Source of the DNA: Thalassomonas actiniarum
Lineage (GTDB): Bacteria > Pseudomonadota > Gammaproteobacteria > Enterobacterales > Alteromonadaceae
Direction of reading: 5' to 3'
Length of the DNA stretch: 64,000 nucleotides
NCBI RefSeq assembly: GCF_000948975.2
Contig: NZ_CP059735.1
Location: 1,674,001-1,738,000 of the forward strand
A program made the position numbers and the translations under genes. How positions within the stretch are numbered: the stretch's first letter is position 1; each line of letters starts with the position of its first letter. The notes under the pieces are model-generated. The model saw nothing but the letters and a program-made list of their open reading frames with translations. It had not been told where the DNA came from and did not search any database. Positions 25,675-34,353 of the stretch are shown piece after piece.

Positions 25675-25704
25675 ACCCGGAAGTTTCAGGCTTCCGGGTT
25701 TTTT
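25675..25704 (+). terminator. Terminator after flgE
   Basis: A 9-bp stem ACCCGGAAG / CTTCCGGGT with a 7-nt loop, followed by TTTTTT. Confidence 0.85.
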
Positions 25705-25709
25705 ATATA

Positions 25710-25914
25710 TGGATGTATTTCAGCTTGCTTGCTCCCGGCGTAAGCTAAGTACTTACATCCTGTAAGTAATCCTGCGAGCATATGGATATGCAGGAGCAGG
25801 GTTATACCTGGATGTATTTCAACCTGTTCTTCAACTGGAGCAGGCTCCTGGCGTAAGCTAATTACTTATATCCTATAAGTAATCCTGCAAATGGATATGA
25901 AGGAACAGGGTTTA
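25710..25914. repeat. Diverged tandem repeat with conserved hairpins after flgE
   Basis: Two imperfect copies of about 100 bp (25710-25808 and 25809-25914), both beginning TGGATGTATTTCA. Each carries a hairpin with loop TCC: TACTTACA/TGTAAGTA (25750-25768) and ATTACTTATA/TATAAGTAAT (25861-25883). The stems differ by a compensated C-G to T-A change. The rest of the 25655-26093 gap holds the terminator and the flgF promoter; I see no gene. Confidence 0.7.
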
Positions 25915-26039
25915 TGCTCGGGATGAAGGGCATGGATAACAGCCCGAAAAGGGCGATTGGCTGTTTGCTTATCTGCTCAGCTTCAATGCTGCCGGCATTT
26001 CTTCTTTATAAACACTTCATTTTATTCTTTTCTTATTTA

Positions 26040-26056
26040 TTGGCATTCTTGTTGCA
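26040..26056 (+). promoter_or_regulatory. Sigma-54 promoter of flgF
   Basis: TTGGCATTCTTGTTGCA has GG at 26042-43 and GC at 26054-55. It lies 38 bp upstream of the flgF ATG. Confidence 0.88.
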
Positions 26057-26093
26057 TTATTAACTGTATAGTTTTAATTGACCGGAATTCATT

Positions 26094-26837
26094 ATGGATA
26101 AGATGCTTTATATTGCCATGAGTGGCGCTAAGCAGAATATGCAGGCCTTATCAGTGAATGCCAATAACCTGGCAAACGCAAAAACCACGGGTTTCAAGGC
26201 AGATTTGGCGCAGGCGCGCTCGATGCAGGCCTTTGGCGAAGGCTTACCGACCCGGGTTTTTACCAGTACCGAACGCGCCAGCCAAAACTTTGACAGTGGT
26301 GCATTACTCACCACCGGCCGTCCTTTGGATGTGGCCATCGAAGGAGACGGCTGGTTATCAGTACAGGCAGAAGATGGCTCTGAAGCCTATACCCGTTCGG
26401 GCCAGCTAAGGTTAACGGCAGAAGGTGCGCTGGAAACCAATAACGGTGAGCTGGTGTACGGCGATCAGGGGCCGCTTGTTATCCCTTTGCCGGTCAATAA
26501 TATTCAAATTACCCGTGACGGCATCATTATGATCCAGCCGGAAGGGGCGCCGAATGCGGTACAGGAAGAAGTTGGCCGGCTTAAGCTGGTGAACCCCGAT
26601 AACCGGATGATGGAAAAAGGCAATGACGGTTTGTTCCGCCGAAAAGATGGCGAAGTGGCTGAAGCCGATATTACTGTCAGTGTGCTTAGTGGCACGTTAG
26701 AAGGCAGTAATGTCAGTCCGGTAGGGGAGATGACAGAAATGATCGCCCTGCAACGGCAATTTGAAATGCAATTGAAAATGATGAAGACCGCTGAAGAAAT
26801 CGATGCCAGTGCATCTTCTTTGCTGCGCGCTTTCTAA
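26094..26837 (+). CDS. flgF: Flagellar proximal rod protein FlgF
   Basis: A 247-residue rod protein. Family motifs: MSGAKQNMQALSVNANNLANA (the SxNxxNxxT-type N-terminal helix), then a long central beta part with SGQLRLTAEGALETNNGELV and the C-terminal helix MTEMIALQRQFEMQLKMMKTAEE. First gene of the second flg transcript, with its own sigma-54 promoter; flgG follows at 21 bp. Confidence 0.94.
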   Translation: MDKMLYIAMSGAKQNMQALSVNANNLANAKTTGFKADLAQARSMQAFGEGLPTRVFTSTERASQNFDSGALLTTGRPLDVAIEGDGWLSVQAEDGSEAYTRSGQLRLTAEGALETNNGELVYGDQGPLVIPLPVNNIQITRDGIIMIQPEGAPNAVQEEVGRLKLVNPDNRMMEKGNDGLFRRKDGEVAEADITVSVLSGTLEGSNVSPVGEMTEMIALQRQFEMQLKMMKTAEEIDASASSLLRAF

Positions 26838-26858
26838 CTTAACTTTACGAGGTGATTT

Positions 26859-27647
26859 ATGAATCCTGCATTATGGATCAGTAAAACTGGCTTAGACGCT
26901 CAGACCAAAGATATCGCGGTGATTTCCAATAACCTGGCCAATGCCAGCACCGTAGGTTTTAAGAAAAGCCGTGCGGTATTTGAAGATTTACTTTATCAGA
27001 CAATCAACCAGCCGGGCGGGCGTTCGGCGCAAGATACCGAAATGCCGTCGGGTTTAATGTTAGGCGCCGGTACTAAAGTGGTGGCGACCCAGAAAATGCA
27101 TACCCAGGGAGATATGCTGACCACAGACAATTCTCTGGATTTGATGATCCAGGGGGAAGGCTTTTTTGAAATTGCGCTGCCGGACGGCACCTCTGCCTAC
27201 TCACGCAATGGCCAGTTTACCCTGGATGAAGAAGGCAATATGGTTACTCCGGGTGCCGGTTATCTGCTGCAGCCGCAGATCACCATTCCGGAAGACGCCC
27301 AGGAAATTATTGTTTCACAAGACGGTGAAGTCTCGGTACGACTGCAGGGCCAGGCAGAAAATGCCGTAGTAGGCCAGCTTAATACCATTAACTTTGTTAA
27401 CCCCACAGGCCTGGAGCCGGTAGGACAAAACCTCTATGTGGAAACTGCGGTTAGTGGTGCCCCACAGGAAGGTGTTCCGGGATTGGATGGTTTTGGCATG
27501 ATAGTGCAGGGAGCGTTAGAAACCTCCAATGTTAATACCACAGAAGAGCTGGTTAACCTGATTGAAAGCCAGCGGGTTTATGAAATGAACTCTAAAGTCA
27601 TATCCGCGGTTGATGAAATGCTTAGCTATATCAATCAACAACTTTAA
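26859..27647 (+). CDS. flgG: Flagellar distal rod protein FlgG
   Basis: A 262-residue protein that makes the distal rod, the part crossing the LP ring. The RBS ACGAGGTG precedes the start. Signature: KDIAVISNNLANASTVGFKKSR and, at the C-terminus, TTEELVNLIESQRVYEMNSKV. The rod length here is that of the E. coli protein, so rod length and periplasm width should be ordinary. Confidence 0.96.
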   Translation: MNPALWISKTGLDAQTKDIAVISNNLANASTVGFKKSRAVFEDLLYQTINQPGGRSAQDTEMPSGLMLGAGTKVVATQKMHTQGDMLTTDNSLDLMIQGEGFFEIALPDGTSAYSRNGQFTLDEEGNMVTPGAGYLLQPQITIPEDAQEIIVSQDGEVSVRLQGQAENAVVGQLNTINFVNPTGLEPVGQNLYVETAVSGAPQEGVPGLDGFGMIVQGALETSNVNTTEELVNLIESQRVYEMNSKVISAVDEMLSYINQQL

Positions 27648-27664
27648 GCACTGAGGAGCCGGCT

Positions 27665-28351
27665 ATGAAACTTTCCGTTATTACCGCCTTATTATTGACA
27701 TCACTCGTGACCGGCTGTGCCAGCACCGAGCAGGCACAGGTATTACCCAATGATCCAGACTTTGCTCCTATCCTGCCGGAAGAGGAGGAAGATAGCATAA
27801 TACCGACCGGTTCATTATTTAAAGCCAATTATGTCAATAACATATATTCCGACTCCAAAGCCCATAAGGTGGGGGATATTATCTCGGTGATTTTAAGCGA
27901 GAGTACCCAGGCAAGAAAAAGTGCCAAAACCGAGATCACTAAGGAAAACTCTGCTTTGCTTGATCCCGTCACCGGATTTGGCGGCAACGCCATTAACTTC
28001 AAAGGGGATGCTATCCAGTTTGGCCTGAATCAAGAGTCTGATTTTTCAGGAGATTCAAAATCAGATCAGGGAAATAGTTTATCGGGTAACATTTCGGTAC
28101 ATGTTTTGCGTGTATTACCCAACGGTAACTTGATGATCCGCGGGGAAAAATGGATGACCTTAAATAACGGTGATGAATATATCCGCCTGACCGGCATAAT
28201 CCGCGCCAAAGATATCAGCTCGGATAACACCATTATTTCCAGCAAGGTGGCCAATGCCCGTATCCAATATGCCGGTACCGGTGCTTTTGCCGAGGTGCAA
28301 GAGCAGGGATTAATTACCAAATTCTTTAATAGTTCATGGTGGCCTTTGTAG
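27665..28351 (+). CDS. flgH: Flagellar L-ring protein FlgH
   Basis: A 228-residue lipoprotein (signal ending LVTGC, Cys at about 18) that forms the outer-membrane L ring. Motifs: GSLFKANYVNNIYSDSKAHKVGDII, SGNISVHVLRVLPNGNLMIRGEK and the C-terminal block IQYAGTGAFAEVQEQG. Sits between flgG and flgI as usual. Confidence 0.95.
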   Translation: MKLSVITALLLTSLVTGCASTEQAQVLPNDPDFAPILPEEEEDSIIPTGSLFKANYVNNIYSDSKAHKVGDIISVILSESTQARKSAKTEITKENSALLDPVTGFGGNAINFKGDAIQFGLNQESDFSGDSKSDQGNSLSGNISVHVLRVLPNGNLMIRGEKWMTLNNGDEYIRLTGIIRAKDISSDNTIISSKVANARIQYAGTGAFAEVQEQGLITKFFNSSWWPL

Positions 28352-28373
28352 GGTCTAAGGTTCAGGTGCTGTA

Positions 28374-29504
28374 ATGAAAACGATTTTTCAATTTCCTGCG
28401 GTTAGAATGGCATTGGCTTACCTGGTGGTATGCGGCCTGATGGTATACAGCCTGACACCGACCTTGGTTCAGGCACAGCGTATCAAAGATTTAGCGGATG
28501 TTGCCGGTGTGCGTTCCAACCAATTGGTGGGTTATGGCCTGGTGGTCGGCCTGCCGGGCACCGGTGAGCAAAGCCCGTTTACAGAGCAAAGCTTTAAAAC
28601 CATGTTAAGCAATTTCGGTATTACCATGCCGAGTAATTTAAAGCCGAAGATTAAAAATGTTGCCGCGGTAGCGGTGCATGCCGAACTGCCGGCCTTTACC
28701 AAGCCGGGACAAAAAATTGACATTACCGTTTCCTCTATGGGCAGTGCCCAGAGCCTGCGCGGCGGTACCTTGATCCAGACTATTTTAATGGGCATCGACG
28801 GCAATGCTTATGCGGTTGCCCAGGGCAGCCTCGTGGTTGGCGGCCTGGGGGCCGAAGGCCTGGACGGTTCAAAAATTGTTATCAATACCCCAACCGTAGG
28901 CCGTATTGCCAATGGCGCAACGGTCGAACGGGAAGTAAAATCTCCCTTTAGCACCGGTGATCATATCACCTTTAACTTACGTAATTCTGACTTTACCACT
29001 GCCAAACGCCTGGCGGATACCATCAATGATTTGATTGCCGGCTCTGCACGGGCAATAGATGCGACTTCCGTTCGGGTTAATGCCCCAAGAGATGCTGCCG
29101 ACCGCGTTGGTTTCTTATCGGTACTGGAAAACCTGGAATTTGAACCAGACTCTCCGGCGGCCAAAGTGATTGTGAATTCCCGCACCGGTACGATTGTGAT
29201 CGGATCAGATGTACGTTTGTTAGCGGCGGCCATTACCCATGGCGGCATTACCGTGACCATTAACGAGCAGCAGGAAGTCTCCCAGCCGGATGCCTTTTCC
29301 GAAGGGGATACGGTGACTACCACTTCGTCGATCATTGATGTGCGTCAGGATGACTCGCGTATGTTTGTCTTTAATCCCGGGGTGACCCTGGATACCCTTG
29401 TTCGGGCCATCAATGAAGTGGGCGCCGCACCGGGAGATGTGATGGCGATTCTTGAAGCCCTTGATCAGGCAGGCGCTTTACGCGGCCAGCTGATCATCAT
29501 CTAA
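28374..29504 (+). CDS. flgI: Flagellar P-ring protein FlgI
   Basis: A 376-residue periplasmic ring protein that surrounds the rod in the peptidoglycan layer. The signal peptide is long (about 1-34, ending VQA). Conserved blocks: [55 protein letters not shown] and the C-terminus [19 protein letters not shown]. Its chaperone FlgA is encoded at 19969-20661. Confidence 0.96.
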   Translation: MKTIFQFPAVRMALAYLVVCGLMVYSLTPTLVQAQRIKDLADVAGVRSNQLVGYGLVVGLPGTGEQSPFTEQSFKTMLSNFGITMPSNLKPKIKNVAAVAVHAELPAFTKPGQKIDITVSSMGSAQSLRGGTLIQTILMGIDGNAYAVAQGSLVVGGLGAEGLDGSKIVINTPTVGRIANGATVEREVKSPFSTGDHITFNLRNSDFTTAKRLADTINDLIAGSARAIDATSVRVNAPRDAADRVGFLSVLENLEFEPDSPAAKVIVNSRTGTIVIGSDVRLLAAAITHGGITVTINEQQEVSQPDAFSEGDTVTTTSSIIDVRQDDSRMFVFNPGVTLDTLVRAINEVGAAPGDVMAILEALDQAGALRGQLIII

Positions 29505-29523
29505 GGCGGCCGAGGATACTTTT

Positions 29524-30516
29524 ATGACAACTGAACTGGCTAATGCACGTAATTTCCTGGAAATTAATGGCTTAAATTCCATTCGTCAACAATCGCGCGC
29601 TGATGATGAAGGTGCCAAGCAGGCGGCATTAAAAGAAGCGGCCAAACAGTTTGAAGGTATCTTCACGCAAATGCTGCTTAAAAGCATGCGTAGCGCCCAG
29701 GACGTGCTTGAATCAGACAGCCCGTTCAATTCCCAGAGCACTAAGTTTTACCGGGATATGCATGATCAGCAGCTGGCGCTGGAGTTGTCCGCCAACGGCT
29801 CTCTGGGTTTATCGGATTTGATTGTCCGCCAGCTAGGCGGTAGTGATAACTTTACCCCAAGCAGCGTGATACGCGGTGACGGCCAGTTAGACTCACGTCA
29901 TATGGGGAACACGAATGTGGCTAATGTCGCTGCTAATGTTGCAAATAAGGCGGAGCAGTTTTTGGCGGCGGAGCAGGTGTCAAAAAATCGTCAAGTGGAT
30001 ATTCCTTTGGCTGCGGCCAGTAATAATACTGCGCAAACTGAAAGATTTGAGCAACCGCAGGATTTTGTTACCGCATTAACCGAGCCTGCGAAAATGGTGG
30101 AGAAAAAGCTCGGCGTACCTTTTGAAGTGGTGATTGCCCAGGCGGCATTAGAAACCGGTTGGGGACAAAAAATCATCCAGACCCAAGAAGGACAAAGCTC
30201 CAACAACCTCTTTAATATCAAGGCCGACAGCCGCTGGCAGGGAGAAAGCGCCACCAAAGATACTCTGGAATTTGAGCAGGGTGCTATGGTGAAGAAATCG
30301 GCGCCGTTTCGGGTCTATCAATCCCTGACGGAAAGTGCCCAGGATTACATTAATTTCCTTTCAAATAACGACAGATACCAAGCCACCTTAGAAAAATCTG
30401 GTGATGTGGAACAGTTCCTGCATAGTCTACAGAAAGCCGGTTATGCGACGGATCCTAATTACGCAAACAAGATTTTAGGCACCATGCGCAAAGTGACCAG
30501 CTTACTTAATAACTAA
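29524..30516 (+). CDS. flgJ: Flagellar rod cap and muramidase FlgJ
   Basis: A 330-residue two-domain protein. The N-terminal rod-cap domain (about 30-100; KQFEGIFTQMLLKSMRSA) scaffolds rod growth. A Ala/Asn/Gln-rich linker (about 125-175) leads to the C-terminal glucosaminidase domain (about 180-328; VIAQAALETGWGQKII, then NLFNIKADSRWQGE), which opens the peptidoglycan. The catalytic Glu of the ALETGWG motif is present, so the enzyme is probably active, unlike FlgJ of some groups that have lost this domain. Confidence 0.95.
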   Translation: MTTELANARNFLEINGLNSIRQQSRADDEGAKQAALKEAAKQFEGIFTQMLLKSMRSAQDVLESDSPFNSQSTKFYRDMHDQQLALELSANGSLGLSDLIVRQLGGSDNFTPSSVIRGDGQLDSRHMGNTNVANVAANVANKAEQFLAAEQVSKNRQVDIPLAAASNNTAQTERFEQPQDFVTALTEPAKMVEKKLGVPFEVVIAQAALETGWGQKIIQTQEGQSSNNLFNIKADSRWQGESATKDTLEFEQGAMVKKSAPFRVYQSLTESAQDYINFLSNNDRYQATLEKSGDVEQFLHSLQKAGYATDPNYANKILGTMRKVTSLLNN

Positions 30517-30601
30517 CAGCAATCACTTAAGCAATTTCTTAAAGCAGGCATGAACAAAAACAAGGCCTGTTGTTAAGGCTTGCATGTGCAGGAGCCCGGG
30601 T

Positions 30602-32590
30602 ATGGCAATCGATCTATTTAATACTGGTACCAGCGGACTATTAGCGTCCCAGCAACAGTTAGCCACTGTTGGTCATAATATTGCCAATGTTAATACCGAC
30701 GGTTACAGCCGTCAGTCGGTGGAGCAAAACCAGGCCCTGGGTAATTATCAGGGTAATAACCTGATAGGCTCCGGCACCTATGTACAGGACATCTCCCGGG
30801 TATTTAATTCCTTTACCTATCGCGAGCAACTGATTACGCAGAACAATGCCAGTTACAGCAATAAGTTAAGTGATCAGCTCGACCAGCTTGACGCGACTAT
30901 GAGCACCTACGGCACCCAGATCTCCAACTCATTAGACAGTTTTTATGGTTCGCTGCACAGTATTGCCGAGCAGCCGGATGATATTACCCTGCGCAGCATG
31001 GCGTTAACCCAGGCTGAGTCTATTACCGTTCAATTGCAGGATCTGCAGTCGAACATGACCACCCTGACCAAGACCGCCAATAATGAACTGGTACAAATGG
31101 CAGATCGCATTTCGGCGATATCGGCGGAAATAGGCCGGTTAAATGTCGAAATCTCCGGCATGCAGGCGGGCAACCTTAGCGGCGAACCCAATGATTTGCT
31201 GGACCAGCGCAACCGCCTGCTCAATGAGCTTAATGATTATGTCAAGGTGACCACGCTTGAAGATCCCAATAACGGCGTGATGACGGTGATGATAGGGGAA
31301 GGACAAACCCTGGTAGCCGGTACCACGGCGTTATCTATGTCAGTGGTTGCCGGCGACCCGGATCCGTTAGACGTCCAGTTGCAAATGAACAGCATCAACA
31401 GCAGCTATACCCTGCAGGGAGATACATTAGGCGGGGCGGTCGCGGCGGTGTTTGATTTTCGCGACAATACCTTAAAGCAGGCTTCGGCAGATATCGACCT
31501 GCTGGCGATGAGCATTACCGATACCATGAACCAGGCCCAGGCAGAGGGGCTGGATCTCAATGGTTTGCAGGGGGCCGATATTTTTGCCGATCTCAATACC
31601 ACCTCGGCAATGCAAAGCCGCTCTTTAGGTCACAGTGATAATACCCCGGGTACTTCCCTGGCAGTGGCGATCACGGATATGACCTTAGTCACCACAGATG
31701 AATACGAAGTGGAATATGACGGCGCCAGTTACCAGTTAACCAATTTAACAACCGGCACGACGACTGCCTTGGGTGCTACAGGTACCGGACCTTTTGCTAT
31801 CCCTGCCCTGGGCATTGAAATTTCTGAAACCGGGGGAGTGCCGGCTGCCGGAGACAAGTTTCTTATCCGGCCAACGCAAAATGCCGCGGAAGATTTTAAA
31901 GTCAATTTAACGGATCCCGAGGCGATAGCCGCCAGCTCGCCGATTCAGGTGACGGCGGATGAAAATAATGTCAGCGCCGGTAGCGTCACGATCACCGATA
32001 TTACCGACCCTGTGTTGGCGCAAACCTTTGCCCAGACCAATGCCCCGATTACCGTAGATGTTTATGAAAGTGCGCCCGGCGTCTTTAGCTATCAGGTAAC
32101 CGACTCAACAGGTCCTTTGGTACCGCCGGTGACCGGCACTTATCCAGCAGGCGGTTCTTCTGGCCCTATTACCATAGCAGGTGCAGGATTTGAATTTGAA
32201 ATTACCGGTGACCTGGCGGGGCTTGGCCCAAATGCCAGGGAGCAGTTTGTCATTAGTGACGCTTTTGGCGCCGGTAACGGCAACAATATGCTGGCAATGG
32301 CAGCAACCCAGAATGAAACTGTGGTAAACGGCGGTACGCAAACCTTCGCGCAGTTAGTTGCCAGCAGTGTTTCCACCGTGGGCTCAGAGGCATCCCTGAC
32401 GGAGAACCAGGCACTGACGGCAGATGCCATGTTTGAGCAGGCGCAAAGCCGACATCAGGCGGTATCCGGGGTTAATCTCGATGAAGAAGCCGCCAATATG
32501 CTCAAGTATCAGCAGGCCTATCAGGCATCGGCACAAATCATTACCGTTGCCCAAACTATTTTCGACACAATTTTATCGTCAGTGCGCTAA
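30602..32590 (+). CDS. flgK: Flagellar hook-associated protein FlgK (HAP1)
   Basis: A 662-residue hook-filament junction protein. The start is the ATG at 30602 (preceded by AGGAG; the in-frame GTG at 30584 adds only six unconserved residues). The N-terminal signature ATVGHNIANVNTDGYSRQSV and the C-terminal AAEANMLKY-type helix (DEEAANMLKYQQAYQASAQI) are conserved. The middle (about 330-560) is an extended variable region, longer than in E. coli. The end of the gene has been copied into a downstream 141-bp duplication. Export chaperone: FlgN. Confidence 0.95.
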   Translation: MAIDLFNTGTSGLLASQQQLATVGHNIANVNTDGYSRQSVEQNQALGNYQGNNLIGSGTYVQDISRVFNSFTYREQLITQNNASYSNKLSDQLDQLDATMSTYGTQISNSLDSFYGSLHSIAEQPDDITLRSMALTQAESITVQLQDLQSNMTTLTKTANNELVQMADRISAISAEIGRLNVEISGMQAGNLSGEPNDLLDQRNRLLNELNDYVKVTTLEDPNNGVMTVMIGEGQTLVAGTTALSMSVVAGDPDPLDVQLQMNSINSSYTLQGDTLGGAVAAVFDFRDNTLKQASADIDLLAMSITDTMNQAQAEGLDLNGLQGADIFADLNTTSAMQSRSLGHSDNTPGTSLAVAITDMTLVTTDEYEVEYDGASYQLTNLTTGTTTALGATGTGPFAIPALGIEISETGGVPAAGDKFLIRPTQNAAEDFKVNLTDPEAIAASSPIQVTADENNVSAGSVTITDITDPVLAQTFAQTNAPITVDVYESAPGVFSYQVTDSTGPLVPPVTGTYPAGGSSGPITIAGAGFEFEITGDLAGLGPNAREQFVISDAFGAGNGNNMLAMAATQNETVVNGGTQTFAQLVASSVSTVGSEASLTENQALTADAMFEQAQSRHQAVSGVNLDEEAANMLKYQQAYQASAQIITVAQTIFDTILSSVR

Positions 32591-32775
32591 GGAGCTAAAT
32601 GATGAGAGTTTCCACGTCACAATTTTATCAGTTTGGTGTCCATAGTATGAGAGGGGGGCTGGCTTTAGCTCAAAGCATGACGGTTGCGCCTGAAACTTAT
32701 CTTCGACACGATTTTATCGTCAGTGCGCTAAGGAGCTAAATGATGAGAGTTTCCACGTCACAATTTTATCAGTTT
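32561..32775 (+). repeat. Direct repeat spanning the flgK/flgL junction
   Basis: Bases 32561-32634 and 32702-32775 are 74 bp long and differ at one position (A/G at 32569/32710). The unit holds the last 9 codons of flgK, the RBS and the first 12 codons of flgL. The repeat period is 141 bp, a multiple of three. Confidence 0.95.
32599..32739 (+). pseudogene. Truncated extra flgL start (46 codons)
   Basis: The first copy of the junction repeat begins a small frame with the same RBS (GGAG) and the same first 12 residues as FlgL (MMRVSTSQFYQF), then reads 34 residues that are only faintly FlgL-like (a Met at a similar place, ETYL where FlgL has TEYL). Its TAA directly abuts the real flgL ATG at 32740. 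It is probably a decayed duplicate and may or may not be translated. Confidence 0.6.
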
Positions 32776-34002
32776 AGTACCAATAATATGGGACGGCTGC
32801 AATCTGATGTTACCAAGCAGACAGAATATCTTTCGACCGGCAAGCAGGTGTTAACGGCTAAAGATGCCCCCGTCGGAAATTTGTCGCTGCTGGGCTTTAA
32901 AGAAGAACTGATGTCGATTGAGCGTTTCAATAAAAACATCACCCAGGCGGAAAGCCGCAATAATCGGCAGGAAGTCGCTTTATCTAATGCCCAGGATATT
33001 TTGCTGCAGGTAAAAGATATCGTCATTCAGGCCAATAACGGCTCATACAGTGAAGAGGAATTTACTTCTTTATCACAACAATTAAATTCCAGCCTGGATC
33101 AGTTGCTGGATGTAGGCAACACGAAAAGTGAGTCCGGCGAATACATTTTTGCCGGCTACCAGACTCAGCAAAGGCCGTTTTCAATAGCTCCGGACAATAG
33201 CGTGAGCTATTCAGGGGATAATGGTCAGTCTGACTTGCAAATCGCACAAAATATTTATGTGCCTATTAATCAGGCCGGGGATGATGTCTTTATGCAGGTG
33301 GATAATATCGTCGGTGATTTTATGCCGACCTATACCGATAATCTGACGACTCCGGTGGATGACATCGATCCTGAAGAACCGGATATTTATGTTGAACGGG
33401 CGGTGATTGTTGACCGTGAAACTTATAACGGCGCCGGTATGACTCCGGGGTTCCAGTTTGATTTTGCCGACGATGGCTTCGGGGGCATTGACGTTACGGT
33501 AACCGATGCCAACGGCGCGGGCGCCGCAGTTTACGGCCCGGCTGCTTATACTTCAGGGCAAACCATTGCCTTTAACGGCATGGAAGTGAACATAGATGGC
33601 AATCCTTTGCCGGGAGATCAGTTCACCTTAAATGAACAGGATAAAGTCAGCATTTATGACACCTTGAAAGATGCCATTGACTGGGTAGATGCCGCCGGCA
33701 CTAACCTGAGCGATCCCAAGCAACATCAGGTGGACTACAACCATATTATTACCCAGCTTGATGAAGCTTTCAGCCATATCACCAACCAACGGGCAGAAGT
33801 GGGTACAACACTTAAAACCATTGATACGCAAAGAAATATTGCCTTGGATACCGAAGTGCTGGTGAACAGCTCCCGCGGTAAAATTGAAGATCTGGACTTT
33901 GCTGAAGCAATTTCTGTTTTTGAACAGCAGAAGCTGTCGCTTCAGGCGGCGCAGCAAACCTTCTCGCAAATTCAGGGCTTAAGTCTGTTTAATTTCATCT
34001 AA
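32740..34002 (+). CDS. flgL: Flagellar hook-associated protein FlgL (HAP3)
   Basis: A 420-residue junction protein between FlgK and filament. The N-terminus (RVSTSQFYQFSTNNMGRLQSDVTKQTEYLSTGKQV) and C-terminal flagellin-like helix (EAISVFEQQKLSLQAAQQTFSQIQGLSLF) are family-typical. It is longer than E. coli FlgL (317), with additional beta sequence at about 190-300, as in other marine relatives. Two ATGs are adjacent (32740, 32743). Its translation start region is the second copy of the duplicated junction, so expression still has an intact RBS. Confidence 0.94.
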   Translation: MMRVSTSQFYQFSTNNMGRLQSDVTKQTEYLSTGKQVLTAKDAPVGNLSLLGFKEELMSIERFNKNITQAESRNNRQEVALSNAQDILLQVKDIVIQANNGSYSEEEFTSLSQQLNSSLDQLLDVGNTKSESGEYIFAGYQTQQRPFSIAPDNSVSYSGDNGQSDLQIAQNIYVPINQAGDDVFMQVDNIVGDFMPTYTDNLTTPVDDIDPEEPDIYVERAVIVDRETYNGAGMTPGFQFDFADDGFGGIDVTVTDANGAGAAVYGPAAYTSGQTIAFNGMEVNIDGNPLPGDQFTLNEQDKVSIYDTLKDAIDWVDAAGTNLSDPKQHQVDYNHIITQLDEAFSHITNQRAEVGTTLKTIDTQRNIALDTEVLVNSSRGKIEDLDFAEAISVFEQQKLSLQAAQQTFSQIQGLSLFNFI

Positions 34003-34021
34003 CACACTATTTTTTTATAAG

Positions 34022-34037
34022 TGGCATCACCTTTGCA
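34022..34037 (+). promoter_or_regulatory. Sigma-54 promoter of flagellin 1
   Basis: TGGCATCACCTTTGCA has GG at 34023-24 and GC at 34035-36. The flagellin start is at 34354, so the leader is about 300 nt long. Confidence 0.8.
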
Positions 34038-34080
34038 TTCTTATAGGCAGAGAGTTAACAAAATGACGGTTTTATAACGT

Positions 34081-34218
34081 TTAACGCTTGTTTTTACTCG
34101 GTTTGTGTCGCTGTATGACATTTATTTACCGCTTATGGTGGCAATAGTTTGCCAGCGGCAAACGCCACCATCCGAACGGTTAATAACCGCTGAGCTAACA
34201 GGCAAGAACAAGCGTTAA
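34081..34218 (+). promoter_or_regulatory. Structured leader RNA of flagellin 1
   Basis: A 12-bp long-range stem (34081-34092 with 34207-34218; TTAACGCTTGTT/AACAAGCGTTAA) encloses two hairpins: 34135-34171, with ATGGTGGC/GCCACCAT and GTTTGCC/GGCAAAC separated by a 4-nt bulge on one side, and 34177-34189 (CGGTT/AACCG). The leader ends with AGGAG before the start. Function, for example mRNA stability or translational control, is inferred only. Confidence 0.6.
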
Positions 34219-34353
34219 CGGCAAAGGTTGATTCTTAGACAACAACTTTTAACAACAACGTTTATCGGCAAAGCAATTTGAAGATAACAGAAGAGGCTTC
34301 ACTTTGCAGGCTTCTAATAACGTAGAGATAATTGAAATCATTAGGAGTTTACT

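Noticed and set aside
25710-25914. CRISPR array
   Set aside because: Only two long diverged units without spacer structure.
34261-34270. Sigma-28 -10 box (GCCGATAA) on the minus strand in the flagellin 1 leader
   Set aside because: No -35 box at 15 bp and no minus-strand gene behind it.
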